A stretch of 64,000 nucleotides of DNA from JBGVSA01 sp041807905 (GTDB taxonomy: Bacteria > Pseudomonadota > Gammaproteobacteria > Burkholderiales > Rhodocyclaceae): contig NZ_JBGVSA010000013.1 in assembly GCF_041807905.1 (NCBI RefSeq), positions 55,782 to 119,781 of the forward strand, given 5' to 3'. The notes beneath the pieces were generated by a model. The model was not told the origin of the DNA, ran no database searches, and saw nothing but the letters and a program-made list of their open reading frames with translations. The position numbers were made by a program, and so were the translations under genes. Of the stretch, positions 1 to 10,356 are shown piece by piece. Each line of letters starts with the position of its first letter. Position 1 is the stretch's first letter.

Positions 1-67
1 AGCGTGCGTTGGTGCCGCCCACGTCGCCGACGAGTCTGGGGTAGGTGTCGAGGTCGGAAGCGCTCAT
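1..67 (-). CDS. glk: Glucokinase, N-terminal fragment (runs off the left edge)
   Basis: Only the first 22 codons are inside the window, read leftwards from an ATG at 67. They encode MSASDLDTYPRLVGDVGGTN followed by Ala-Arg. The DVGGTNAR stretch is the canonical phosphate-binding loop that opens bacterial Glk-type glucokinases, which phosphorylate glucose to glucose-6-phosphate in the cytoplasm. The gene is divergent from edd, so the two share the 518-bp region between them, and a degenerate HexR-like box at 319-333 lies on its side. It could be a plain glk or another Glk-RpiR fusion; the part that would decide this is outside the window. It matters because the second glucokinase here (6777-8636) has a non-canonical version of the same loop. 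Confidence 0.8.
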   Translation of the reverse strand, partial: MSASDLDTYPRLVGDVGGTNAR

Positions 68-318
68 GGTCGTCTCTCTCGTTGGTGCGGTCTCATGCGA
101 TGCCCGAGGATGGCTCGCGGGTCTCCGAAGTATAGGGTGTTGCTTGATCTCTCTGCGTCGTCCGTACTGGCTGCGCGTTGTCGCACGCTTGCCGAATGTC
201 ATGGTGACCGGGATTCGCATGTGCCGCGCTGAGCGAATCACAGTGAATCTGTCGCCGCCGGTGGCGTCGGACGGCTATCGTGTACGGATCGCGCGATGCG
301 CAGGGTCTGGCGAGTATA

Positions 319-333
319 GGGAGTAAAACTACA
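319..333. promoter_or_regulatory. Degenerate HexR-like half-palindrome on the glk side
   Basis: GGGAGT-AAA-ACTACA matches the perfect box at 523-537 in 10 of 12 arm positions, with the same 3-bp spacer and an intact right arm. Its position in the divergent region suggests a second, weaker operator that could serve the leftward glucokinase gene. This is inference from similarity to one box only. Confidence 0.35.
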
Positions 334-522
334 CGTCCGCAATCTGGGTTGCGGGTAAACCGTTAGCAAAGCATGCCGGTTGATCGCCCCGGAAAGCGCC
401 GCCAAGTGCGACATAACTGCACGGTTTTGTTCCAAAACATGGCTTTGTACGCATGCAGGGCCAGCCGTTTCATCGAGTATTCATAGAACTGTTTCGTCCA
501 TAAATTTGTGTTGCGGCCCGTT

Positions 523-537
523 TGTAGTGATACTACA
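523..537. promoter_or_regulatory. HexR/RpiR-type operator overlapping the edd -10 element
   Basis: TGTAGT-GAT-ACTACA is a perfect inverted repeat with 6-bp arms and a 3-bp centre. HexR, the RpiR-family repressor of Entner-Doudoroff genes in many proteobacteria, binds palindromes of this layout (TGTAAT-N3-ATTACA type). The box overlaps the proposed -10 element GATACT (529-534) and lies 48 bp before the edd start, where a bound repressor would block transcription. The likely partner is the RpiR half of the fusion protein encoded at 6777-8636, whose effector in known HexR systems is KDPG. Confidence 0.6.
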
Positions 538-585
538 CTTCGATCGGGCTAATTGATATCAGTCAACTAGCGAGCGAGTGCCAGC

Positions 586-2412
<1,827 letters not shown>

Positions 2413-2576
2413 TATACCCCGGGGCGGCCGGTCACGGGACAGTCCGCCCTTTCAAAAAAAACACCGGCCCGAGCCGGGGGCAACACGATTCTTGAATCAC
2501 CCGTCGCATGTCGCGGCGGGCGTTGAGCGTGTAGTGCGGTGGCAACAAGCCGCGCAAACCCAAAGGAGCGACAGAG

Positions 2577-3818
2577 ATGACACGAATGAAGCTGGCGGCC
2601 ATCGCCGTGGCCGGCCTGGGGCTGAGCGCCGCCCAGGCCGCCGATATCGAAGTGCTGCACTGGTGGACTTCCGGTGGCGAGGCCAAGTCGGCGGCCGAAC
2701 TCAAGAAGATGCTCGAAGCCAAGGGCGACAAGTGGAAGGACTTTGCCGTGGCCGGTGGCGGTGGCGAAAACGCCATGACCGTGCTGAAGAGCCGCGTGGT
2801 GTCGGGCAAGGCCCCGACCGCGGCGCAGGTGAAGGGCCCGAGCATCCAGGAGTGGGGCGCCGAGGGCGTGCTCGCCAATCTCGATCCGATCGCCAAGGCG
2901 GGCAACTGGGACAGCCTGTTGCCCGGCGTGGTTGCCAACGTCATGAAGTACAAGGGCAACTACGTGGCGGTGCCGGTCAATGTGCACCGCGTGAACTGGA
3001 TGTGGGTGAATCCCGAAGTATTCAAGAAGGCCGGCGCGACGGTGCCGAAGACCTGGGCGGATTTTCCCGCAGCGGCCGAGAAGCTCCAGAAGGCCGGTTT
3101 CATCCCCGTGGCGCACGGCGGCCAGCCGTGGCAGGACTTCACCGTGTTTGAATCCGTCGTGCTGGGCGTGGGCGGGCCGAAGTTCTACCAGGACGCCTTG
3201 GTCAAACTCGACCAGAAGGCCCTGACCAGTCCGACCATGGAAAAGTCCTTCGATACGCTGCGCCAGGTGCACAAGTACATCGACAAGGACGCCGCCAACC
3301 GCGACTGGAACCTTGCCACGGCGATGGTCATCAACGGCAAGGCCGGCATGCAGTTCATGGGTGACTGGGCCAAGGGCGAATTCACCGCCGCCGGCAAGGT
3401 GCCGGGCAAGGATTATCTGTGCATGCCCGCGCCGGGCACCGAGCACGCATTCACCTTCAACATCGACAGCTTCATCATCTTCAAGCAGTCGGGCGCCGAC
3501 GCGCAGAAGGCACAGAGCGACTTTGCCACGGCTGTGATGAGCCCGGAGTTCCAGGAGGTGTTCAACCTCAACAAGGGGTCGATCCCGGTGCGTAGCGGTG
3601 TGTCGATGGCCAAGTTCGACGATTGCGCCAAGATGTCGGCAAAGGATTTCGCCGACGACGCCAAGGCCGGTTCGCTCGTGCCGTCGATCGCTCACCAGAT
3701 GGCGGTTCCCGCGGCCACCACCGGCGCCATGCAGGACGTTGTGACCGCGTTCTTCAACTCCAACCAGTCGTCCAAGGACGCCGTCGCCAAGCTGGCGGCA
3801 GCCGCCAAGACGAAGTAA
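2577..3818 (+). CDS. gtsA: Sugar ABC transporter periplasmic binding protein (glucose/mannose type)
   Basis: This 413-residue protein captures a sugar in the periplasm and delivers it to the GtsBC permease. Residues 1-21 form a signal peptide ending at SAAQA, before ADIEVLHWW, a start typical of family 1 binding proteins. Its place between edd and the permease and glucokinase genes points to glucose as the main substrate, as for the gts systems of Pseudomonas; the substrate is inferred from context and family. AAAGGAG sits 8 bases before the ATG at 2577. The gene opens a tightly spaced operon, gtsABCD-glk/rpiR. Confidence 0.85.
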   Translation: MTRMKLAAIAVAGLGLSAAQAADIEVLHWWTSGGEAKSAAELKKMLEAKGDKWKDFAVAGGGGENAMTVLKSRVVSGKAPTAAQVKGPSIQEWGAEGVLANLDPIAKAGNWDSLLPGVVANVMKYKGNYVAVPVNVHRVNWMWVNPEVFKKAGATVPKTWADFPAAAEKLQKAGFIPVAHGGQPWQDFTVFESVVLGVGGPKFYQDALVKLDQKALTSPTMEKSFDTLRQVHKYIDKDAANRDWNLATAMVINGKAGMQFMGDWAKGEFTAAGKVPGKDYLCMPAPGTEHAFTFNIDSFIIFKQSGADAQKAQSDFATAVMSPEFQEVFNLNKGSIPVRSGVSMAKFDDCAKMSAKDFADDAKAGSLVPSIAHQMAVPAATTGAMQDVVTAFFNSNQSSKDAVAKLAAAAKTK

Positions 3819-3879
3819 TCGCGCAGATGGAAGGGCGTCGGCGGTGCCGGCGCCCGTCACACTGGTGGGGATCGACGAG

Positions 3880-4809
3880 ATGAGTTCCAGATCAATGGCC
3901 ATGTCGCAGCCGGTCGCGCGCGAGCGCGCGGGGCTGATGGACATGGTCGAGAGTGCGCTGCCGAAGATCGTGCTGGCGCCGACCTTCGCGATCTGCGTGG
4001 TGTTTTTCTACGGCTACATCATCTGGACAGCGGTGCTGTCGATGACGCCCTCGCGCATGCTGCCCAACTATGAATTCGTGGGTCTGGAGCGCTACGTAGA
4101 GCTGTTTTCCAATGATCGCTGGTGGCTGGCGCTCAAGAACCTGGCCATCTTCGGCAGCCTGTTCATCTTCCTGTGCCTGGCGATGGGGTTGTTCCTGGCG
4201 ATCCTGCTGGATCAGAAGATTCGCGCCGAAGGCGCCATCCGCTCGGTGTTTCTGTACCCGATGGCCTTGTCGTTCATCGTGACCGGCACGGCGTGGAAGT
4301 GGATTCTCGACCCCAGCATCGGGCTGGAAAAAGTCATCCACGACCTGGGCTGGACGGCGTTCTCGTTCAACTGGATCAAGGATCCGGACATGGCGATCTA
4401 TACGGTTGTCATCGCCGGGATCTGGCAGTCATCAGGCTTCGTGATGGCGCTGTTCCTCGCTGGCCTGCGCGGCATCGACGACAGCATCATCAAGGCCGCA
4501 CTCGTCGATGGCGCACCCATGCCGACGATCTACCGCCGCATCATTCTGCCCAGCCTGCGGCCGGTGTTTTTCTCGTCGTTCATGATCCTCGCGCACATCG
4601 CCATCAAGAGCTTCGACCTGGTGATGGCACTGACCGGCGGTGGACCGGGCTTTGCCACCGATCTGCCGGCGACGTTCATGTACGCGTTCTCCTTCACGCG
4701 CAACCAGATTGGCCTGGGCGCGGCCTCGTCGATCATCATGCTGATGATCGTGGTGTCGGTCGTCGTGCCGTTCATGTATTCCGAATTGCGGAGATCCGAC
4801 CGTGGCTAG
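3880..4809 (+). CDS. gtsB: Sugar ABC transporter permease (MalF-like)
   Basis: An inner-membrane permease subunit of about 309 residues with six predicted hydrophobic helices. It carries the EAA loop of binding-protein-dependent permeases near its C-terminal third (AALVDGAPMPTIYRRIILP), which docks onto the ATPase. The start is uncertain: an in-frame GTG at 3844 exists, but the ATG at 3880 follows a GGGGAT element at workable spacing and gives a normal N-terminus. The 3' end overlaps the next gene by 8 bp, so the two permeases are probably translationally coupled. Confidence 0.85.
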   Translation: MSSRSMAMSQPVARERAGLMDMVESALPKIVLAPTFAICVVFFYGYIIWTAVLSMTPSRMLPNYEFVGLERYVELFSNDRWWLALKNLAIFGSLFIFLCLAMGLFLAILLDQKIRAEGAIRSVFLYPMALSFIVTGTAWKWILDPSIGLEKVIHDLGWTAFSFNWIKDPDMAIYTVVIAGIWQSSGFVMALFLAGLRGIDDSIIKAALVDGAPMPTIYRRIILPSLRPVFFSSFMILAHIAIKSFDLVMALTGGGPGFATDLPATFMYAFSFTRNQIGLGAASSIIMLMIVVSVVVPFMYSELRRSDRG

Positions 4810-5662
4810 CCGACATCTCACGCTCGGGCGCATCGTGCTCTACGCGGTGCTGGCCTATTGCGTCCTGTACTACCTGCTGCCGCTGACGGTGATGCTGTTC
4901 AACTCGATCAAGCCGCTGGACGATCTGAAGGCCGGCAACGTGATGAGTTTTCCGCGGAGCGTCACGTTCGCGCCCTGGGTGAAGGCATGGAATACCGCTT
5001 GCACCGGCGTGCAGTGCGAAGGCATGAAGGGATACTTCTGGAACTCCGTTTCGTTTGTCGTGCCCGCTGTGCTGATCTCGACGCTGGTCGGCGCGTTCAA
5101 TGGCTACGTGCTGACGATGTGGCGCTTCCGGGGATCGAATGCGCTGTTCATGGCGCTGATGCTGGGCTGCTTCATCCCGTTCCAGTCGATCCTGCTGCCG
5201 ATGGCGCGCACGCTCGGCGCATTGGGTATTTCGCAATCCGTAGCGGGGCTGATCTTTGTGCACGTGGTGTATGGCATCGCCTTCACGACGCTGTTTTTCC
5301 GCAACTACTACGTGACGCTTCCCGAAGAATTGGTGAAAGCCGCACGCATCGACGGCGCGGGTTTCATGCGCATCTTTCATCGCATCATCCTGCCGCTGTC
5401 GGGGCCAATCATCGTGGTGACGGTCATCTGGCAGTTCACGCAGATCTGGAATGACTTCCTCTTCGGCGTGGTGTTCTCGTCGGGCGATTCGCAGCCCATC
5501 ACGGTGGCGCTCAACAACCTGGTGAACACCTCGACCGGGGTGAAGGAATACAACGTCGACATGGCTGCGGCCGTCATCGCCGCCTTGCCGACGCTGTTCG
5601 TGTACGTGGTGGCGGGCAAGTATTTCGTGCGCGGGCTCACGGCCGGCGCGGTCAAGGGATAG
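4802..5662 (+). CDS. gtsC: Sugar ABC transporter permease (MalG-like)
   Basis: The second inner-membrane permease, 286 residues. It starts at a GTG inside the last codons of gtsB and is preceded by GGAG. The EAA loop is visible as AARIDGAGFMRIFHRIILP, and the protein ends in a short tail (TAGAVKG) common in MalG-type subunits. The product should form a heterodimer with GtsB and take sugar from GtsA. The ATPase gene follows after 5 bp. Confidence 0.88.
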   Translation: MASRHLTLGRIVLYAVLAYCVLYYLLPLTVMLFNSIKPLDDLKAGNVMSFPRSVTFAPWVKAWNTACTGVQCEGMKGYFWNSVSFVVPAVLISTLVGAFNGYVLTMWRFRGSNALFMALMLGCFIPFQSILLPMARTLGALGISQSVAGLIFVHVVYGIAFTTLFFRNYYVTLPEELVKAARIDGAGFMRIFHRIILPLSGPIIVVTVIWQFTQIWNDFLFGVVFSSGDSQPITVALNNLVNTSTGVKEYNVDMAAAVIAALPTLFVYVVAGKYFVRGLTAGAVKG

Positions 5663-5667
5663 CAAAC

Positions 5668-6777
5668 ATGGGTGCTCTGTCGATTCGCAAAGTGCGCAAG
5701 AGCTACGGCTCCACTGAAATCCTCAAGGGGATCGATCTGGAAATCGCCGACGGCGAATTTCTCATCCTCGTCGGCCCATCGGGCTGCGGCAAGTCGACCT
5801 TGCTGTCGATGATCGCCGGACTGGACAGCATCACTTCCGGCGACATCCACATCGCCGGGCGGCGCGTGAATGATCTGTCGCCCAAGGATCGCGACATCGC
5901 CATGGTGTTCCAGTCGTATGCGCTGTACCCGTCGATGACGGTGCGCGAGAACATCTCTTTCGGGCTGGAAATCCGCAAGGTGCCTGTCGCTGAGCGCGAG
6001 GCGGCCGTCAAGCGCGTGGCGCAGATTCTCCAGATCGAACATCTTCTCGATCGCCGTCCTTCGCAGCTGTCGGGCGGGCAGCGCCAGCGGGTGGCGATGG
6101 GCCGTGCGATTGCGCGCGACCCGGCCTTGTTCCTGTTCGATGAACCGCTGTCGAACCTCGACGCCAAGCTGCGCGTCGAGATGCGCACCGAAATCAAGCT
6201 GCTGCACCAGCGGCTGGGCACGACCATCGTCTATGTCACCCACGATCAGATCGAGGCCATGACACTCGGCGACAAGATCGCGGTGATGAAGCTGGGCGAG
6301 GTGCAGCAATTCGGTACGCCGCGCGAGATCTACGACAATCCGGCGAACCTGTTCGTCGCGGGTTTCATGGGCTCGCCCTCGATGAACTTCATCTCGGCGC
6401 GTGTCGACGAAATGGGCAGCGGCTACGGACTGGCGCTGGAGAACAACGGCGAGCGCTTTGTGTTTCCCGCCGTGAATGCCAATGGAGAGATGAAGAACTG
6501 GCTGGGCAAAGAGATTGTCTTCGGCATCCGTCCCGAGCAGATCACCCAGGTGGGCGAGGGGGCAACCAACGGCCATGTCGTGCGCCAGGCGCTGAAGATC
6601 GACATCACCGAACCGACCGGGCCGGATACGCTGGTATTGGCCCACGTCAACGGCGCCAAGCTCACGTGTCGCGTGCATCCCTCCTTTGCAGTCGCGCCGG
6701 GTGAGAAAATGCCGCTGCAATTCGACCTGTCCAAATCGGTCTACTTTGATCCGGCCACCGAACAGAGAATCCTTTGA
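5668..6777 (+). CDS. gtsD: Sugar ABC transporter ATP-binding protein (MalK/UgpC type)
   Basis: A 369-residue ATPase that powers the GtsABC importer from the cytoplasmic face. It has Walker A (GPSGCGKST), the signature LSGGQRQR and Walker B ending LFLFDEPLSNLDAK, followed by a C-terminal regulatory domain of the MalK kind. Its length matches CUT1-family ATPases, which often serve more than one importer. The stop codon TGA at 6775-6777 shares its final A with the ATG of the glucokinase-RpiR gene, so uptake and phosphorylation are coupled at the translational level. Confidence 0.9.
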   Translation: MGALSIRKVRKSYGSTEILKGIDLEIADGEFLILVGPSGCGKSTLLSMIAGLDSITSGDIHIAGRRVNDLSPKDRDIAMVFQSYALYPSMTVRENISFGLEIRKVPVAEREAAVKRVAQILQIEHLLDRRPSQLSGGQRQRVAMGRAIARDPALFLFDEPLSNLDAKLRVEMRTEIKLLHQRLGTTIVYVTHDQIEAMTLGDKIAVMKLGEVQQFGTPREIYDNPANLFVAGFMGSPSMNFISARVDEMGSGYGLALENNGERFVFPAVNANGEMKNWLGKEIVFGIRPEQITQVGEGATNGHVVRQALKIDITEPTGPDTLVLAHVNGAKLTCRVHPSFAVAPGEKMPLQFDLSKSVYFDPATEQRIL

Positions 6778-8636
6778 TGCCTGCTGCTGCAGTACCCCAC
6801 GCCGACGGACCCCGCCTGCTGGCCGACATCGGCGCGACCTTTGCACGCTTCACCATCGAGACCGCGCCTGGCGAGTTCGAACGGATCGAGGTCTTCAATA
6901 CCGCCGATTTTTCGGGGCTGGAGCAGATCGTGCAGGCGTACTGCTCGCGCGTGAAGGTGGGCGGCTTCAATCATGCGGCCATCGCGATTGCCAATCCCAT
7001 CGACGGCGATCATGTACGCATGACCAATCGCGACTGGTCATTCTCGATCGAAGAAACACGCCGCGCGCTTGATCTGACGACCTTGCTGGTGGTGAACGAT
7101 TTCACCGCGCTGGCGATGGCAATCCCCAAGCTGGCGCCCGCGCACCGCATGCAGATCGGTACCGGCGAGCCGCGCGAGAACGCCGTCATCGGCCTGATCG
7201 GGCCCGGCACGGGGCTGGGCATTTCGGGGCTCATCCCGACCGAGGATCGCTGGATCACGCTGGGCAGCGAAGGCGGGCATGCGAGCTTTGCGCCGGGCGA
7301 CGAGCGCGAGCTGTACGTGCTGCAATACCTATGGCATCGCTTTCCGCATGTGTCGGCGGAGCGGCTCGTGTCCGGCCCGGGCATCGAATTGTGCTACGAG
7401 GCGCTGGCTGCCCGTGCAGGCGTGGCGGCGCGACCGCTGCGTACGCCGGCAATCGTCGACGCCGCGCTGGCCGGCACCGATCCGGTCTGCGTGGAAACCA
7501 TCGAGTGCTTTTGCGCCATGCTTGGGACAGTGGCGGCGGACGTGGCGCTCACGCTTGGCGCGTTCGGCGGCATCTACATCGGCGGCGGCATCGTGCCGCG
7601 CATGGGCGAGTTGTTTCGCAACTCGACCTTCCGTCAGCGCTTCGAGGCCAAGGGACGCTTCTCCGAATACCTCGCCCAGGTGCCGAGCTATCTCATCACG
7701 GCGCCGTATCCGGCATTCCTGGGTGTATCGGCCATCCTGTCCGAAACACTGCGCGGGAAAGACGGCGAAGCGCCGCTGATCGAAACCGTGCGCGCGGCAC
7801 GCCTGCGCCTGTCGCGCGCCGAGCAGCAGGTGGCGGACCTGGTCATTTCGCGGCCGCGCTCCGTGCTGGCCGATCCGGTGGCGGAAATCGCGCGGCAGGC
7901 GGCCGTCAGCCAGCCGACGGTGATCCGCTTCTGTCGCTCGCTGGGTTTCCAGGGACTGTCTGACTTCAAGCTCAAGCTCGCCTCGGGGCTGACTGGGACG
8001 GTACCCGTCCGGCATAGTCAGGTGCATCATGGCGACACGGCGCCCGACATCAGCGCCAAGGTGCTGGACAACACCATTTCAGCGATCCTCCATCTGCGCG
8101 ACAACCTCAACACGGCGGCCGTCGCGCAGGCGATCGATCTGCTGCGCAATGCACGGCGCATCGAGTTGTACGGCATTGGCAATTCGGGCGTGGTGGCGCA
8201 GGACGGGCAACACAAGTTCTTCCGGTTTCGTATCCCGACGGCGGCCTATCCCGACCCGTACATCCAGCAGATGGCCGCGCAATTGCTCGGACCCGAAGAC
8301 GTGGTGGTGGCCGTATCGAGCAGCGGGCGCTTGCCCGGCCTGCTGGCAGCGGTGGATGCAGCCACGGCGGCGGGGGCCAAGGTGATTGCGATCACGGCGA
8401 GTCAGTCGCCCTTGGCGCGCAAGGCCAGCCTGTGCATTGCGGTCGACCACTCGGAAGGCAGCGCCAACTTCATCGCGATGATCTCGCGCATCCTGCATCT
8501 GCTCGTCATCGACGTGCTGGCCGTGGGCGTGGCCCTGTCGCGTGCAGACGTGGCGCAACTCCAGCAATGGGCCCGCATGGCGGACGACGAGGCGCTCGCG
8601 GCCTCGGTGCCGCATCGCATCTCGCACATCGCCTGA
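6777..8636 (+). CDS. Glucokinase / RpiR-family regulator fusion
   Basis: A 619-residue two-part protein of the kind known in Burkholderia relatives. Residues 1 to about 325 are a Glk domain that should phosphorylate glucose: it keeps the catalytic Asp in VVNDFTA (D108), the sugar-binding SEGGH (E165-H168), SAERLVSGPG and the GGIYIGGG motif. The rest is an RpiR regulator: a helix-turn-helix (AAVSQPTVIRFCRSLGF) followed by a SIS sugar-phosphate domain, probably the local HexR that binds the edd operator. The phosphate loop is odd: D17-IGATFAR replaces the usual DIGGTNAR, with Ala for the second Gly and Phe for Asn. Kinase activity may therefore be reduced or lost while regulation persists. A canonical glucokinase starts at the left edge of the window. 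Confidence 0.9.
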   Translation: MPAAAVPHADGPRLLADIGATFARFTIETAPGEFERIEVFNTADFSGLEQIVQAYCSRVKVGGFNHAAIAIANPIDGDHVRMTNRDWSFSIEETRRALDLTTLLVVNDFTALAMAIPKLAPAHRMQIGTGEPRENAVIGLIGPGTGLGISGLIPTEDRWITLGSEGGHASFAPGDERELYVLQYLWHRFPHVSAERLVSGPGIELCYEALAARAGVAARPLRTPAIVDAALAGTDPVCVETIECFCAMLGTVAADVALTLGAFGGIYIGGGIVPRMGELFRNSTFRQRFEAKGRFSEYLAQVPSYLITAPYPAFLGVSAILSETLRGKDGEAPLIETVRAARLRLSRAEQQVADLVISRPRSVLADPVAEIARQAAVSQPTVIRFCRSLGFQGLSDFKLKLASGLTGTVPVRHSQVHHGDTAPDISAKVLDNTISAILHLRDNLNTAAVAQAIDLLRNARRIELYGIGNSGVVAQDGQHKFFRFRIPTAAYPDPYIQQMAAQLLGPEDVVVAVSSSGRLPGLLAAVDAATAAGAKVIAITASQSPLARKASLCIAVDHSEGSANFIAMISRILHLLVIDVLAVGVALSRADVAQLQQWARMADDEALAASVPHRISHIA

Positions 8637-8715
8637 AGCCGTTCGGGTCGCGTTGCGTGCCCGGCGGGCTTAGGATGCGCGTTTCGGCTTGATTCAATCA
8701 GAAAGGACGGAACAG

Positions 8716-9489
8716 ATGGATCTTGGTCTGAAAGGCAAGGTCGCGCTCATCACTGGCGCGAGCGAAGGCATCGGCAAGGCGACCGCTCAGGTGTTGGCGG
8801 CAGAAGGCGTGTCGGTGGCGATCGTGGCGCGCCGGCCCGACGTCCTGGCCGCCGCGGCCGACGAAATCCGCGCGGCTGGTGGCAAGGTGCTGCCGATCGC
8901 GGCCGACGTTTCGCTCGCCAGCGAAGCACAGCGGATCGTGGCGGAAACGGCGGCACGCTTCGGGCGCCTGGATATCGTCGTCAACAACGCAGGCACATCG
9001 GCGGCCCAGGCGTTCGAGTCCGTGACGGACGAGGCGTGGCAGCACGATCTGGATCTCAAGCTCTTCGCCGCCATTCGCGTGGCGCGCCATGCCGTCCCGC
9101 ACCTGCGTCACCAGGGCGGCGGACGCATCGTCAATGTTACCGCCATCGGCGGCAAGCATCCGGGCGCGAAATCCATGCCGAGTTCAGTCAGTCGCGCGGC
9201 AGGGCTGGCCATGACGAAGGCATTGTCGAAAGAACTCGCGCCGGACCACATCCTGGTGAACACCGTCTGCATTGGCCTGGTGAAAAGCGGCCAGCAGGCA
9301 GCGGCCGCGGCGCGCCACGGCCGGACACCCGATGAGCACTACCAGCAATTGGGGCAGGGCGTGCCGCTGGGGCGCGTCGGTGAGCCGGAGGAGGTGGCCC
9401 GTGTGATCGCGTTCCTCGCGTCGGATGCGGCGAGCTACGTGACGGGTACGAGCATCAATCTGGACGGCGGTTTGTCCAGCGCGCTCTGA
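8716..9489 (+). CDS. Atypical short-chain dehydrogenase/reductase
   Basis: A 257-residue Rossmann-fold protein. It has the NAD(P) loop TGASEGIG (13-20) and the structural motif NNAG (90-93). The catalytic motif Tyr-x-x-x-Lys is not there: the aligned residues are S156 and R160 in MPSSVSRAAG, the usual Ser is T142, and PG after the sixth strand reads IG. It is thus either a divergent SDR subfamily with another mechanism or a non-catalytic binder. AAAGGA precedes the ATG at 8716. It follows the glucose operon by 79 bp on the same strand and may be its last gene. The substrate is unknown; automatic labels such as 3-oxoacyl reductase should not be trusted here. Confidence 0.8.
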   Translation: MDLGLKGKVALITGASEGIGKATAQVLAAEGVSVAIVARRPDVLAAAADEIRAAGGKVLPIAADVSLASEAQRIVAETAARFGRLDIVVNNAGTSAAQAFESVTDEAWQHDLDLKLFAAIRVARHAVPHLRHQGGGRIVNVTAIGGKHPGAKSMPSSVSRAAGLAMTKALSKELAPDHILVNTVCIGLVKSGQQAAAAARHGRTPDEHYQQLGQGVPLGRVGEPEEVARVIAFLASDAASYVTGTSINLDGGLSSAL

Positions 9490-9611
9490 GCCGCATGGCG
9501 CATCGTCCGTTCGCACAGCGGGCGGCGATGCGTGCGTCGGCGCAATATCGGTGAGTCGGGATATTGGCTTATTGGCTCAATCGAGCCGATTCCGGGGCCG
9601 CAACGCCGCCG

Positions 9612-9651
9612 AAATGAAAACAGCCCGGGCCGCATGCGCAACCCGGGCTGT
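9612..9651 (-). terminator. Rho-independent terminator of the S4 gene
   Basis: ACAGCCCGGG at 9620-9629 pairs perfectly with CCCGGGCTGT at 9642-9651 around a 12-base loop. Read on the minus strand, the stem is followed by a T-rich tail (TTTCATTTC). It lies 26 bp after the S4 stop codon. It may also stop the convergent SDR transcript. Confidence 0.75.
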
Positions 9652-9676
9652 ATGTGCTGCCTGGTGGCTGTGTCGA

Positions 9677-10288
9677 TTACATGCGCGTTGCGTAGTATTC
9701 GACGACCAGCTGCATTTCGACCGGGAACGGAATGTCCGTGATGCCCGGCAGGTGCGAAACGGTGGCCTTGGCAGCGGCTTCGTCCCATTGCAGCCATTCA
9801 GCGCGGGTCAGCGCCGGAGCAGCAATGGTTTCCTTGATCAGGCCAAGGTTCTTGCTCTTTTCACGCACGGTGATGACGTCACCGATACGCACGCGGTACG
9901 ACGGGATGTTGACCGGCTTGCCGTTGACCAGGAAGTGGCCGTGGTTGACCAGTTGGCGAGCCGACGGGATCGTCGGAGCAAAGCCGGCGCGGAAGACCAC
10001 GTTGTCCAGGCGGCGTTCCAGCAGCTGAGCCAGCTTGTCGCCGGTCGCGCCACGGTCGCTCTTGGCTTCGGCCATCAGGCGACGGATCTGGGTTTCCGTC
10101 AGGCCGTAGTTCATGCGCAGCTTCTGCTTTTCCATCAGCTGGTTGCCGAAACCCGACTTGCGGCGGGGGCGGGCACCATGCTGGCCCGGGGGATTCGGGC
10201 GGTTTTCGATCGACTTGCGCGACAGGCCCGGCAGTTCAATGCCGAGTGCACGCATCACCTTCAGGCGGGGGCCAGTGAAACGAGACAT
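9677..10288 (-). CDS. rpsD: 30S ribosomal protein S4, divergent stand-alone paralogue
   Basis: A 203-residue S4, the RNA-binding protein that nucleates 30S assembly. The central S4 domain is clear (RLDNVVFRAGF, ARQLVNHGHFLVNGKPVNI). The sequence does not look betaproteobacterial: the start MSRFTGPRLKVMRALG, LPGLSRK, KQKLRMNYGLTETQ, APTIPSARQLVNHGH and the ending VVEYY resemble cyanobacterial and plastid S4. It has no cysteine. In betaproteobacteria the normal rpsD sits in the alpha operon between rpsK and rpoA; neither is here, so this is presumably a second copy. TGGAG precedes the ATG at 10288, and it lies 68 bp downstream of hemP on the same strand. It may replace the housekeeping S4 under some condition, or be a transferred gene; the role is unknown. 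Confidence 0.9.
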   Translation of the reverse strand: MSRFTGPRLKVMRALGIELPGLSRKSIENRPNPPGQHGARPRRKSGFGNQLMEKQKLRMNYGLTETQIRRLMAEAKSDRGATGDKLAQLLERRLDNVVFRAGFAPTIPSARQLVNHGHFLVNGKPVNIPSYRVRIGDVITVREKSKNLGLIKETIAAPALTRAEWLQWDEAAAKATVSHLPGITDIPFPVEMQLVVEYYATRM

Positions 10289-10356
10289 TCAGTTACTCCA
10301 GTGTTGTTCAACGTCGGTCTTCCCCGTGAAGTCCGACGTTGCGGGCTCTGAGCCCG

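Larger units (their letters stand above)
68..585. other. Divergent glk/edd intergenic region
   Basis: This 518-bp stretch separates the left-running glucokinase from edd. I see no convincing gene in it; the short open frames lack ribosome sites and recognisable products. It holds two palindromic boxes listed separately (319-333 and 523-537) and a plausible edd promoter: TTGTGT at 506-511, a 17-bp spacer, then GATACT at 529-534. Confidence 0.6.

Noticed and set aside
2530..2545. TGTAGT half-site before gtsA
   Set aside because: The second arm (GTGGCA) matches only three of six positions, so it is not called as a HexR box.
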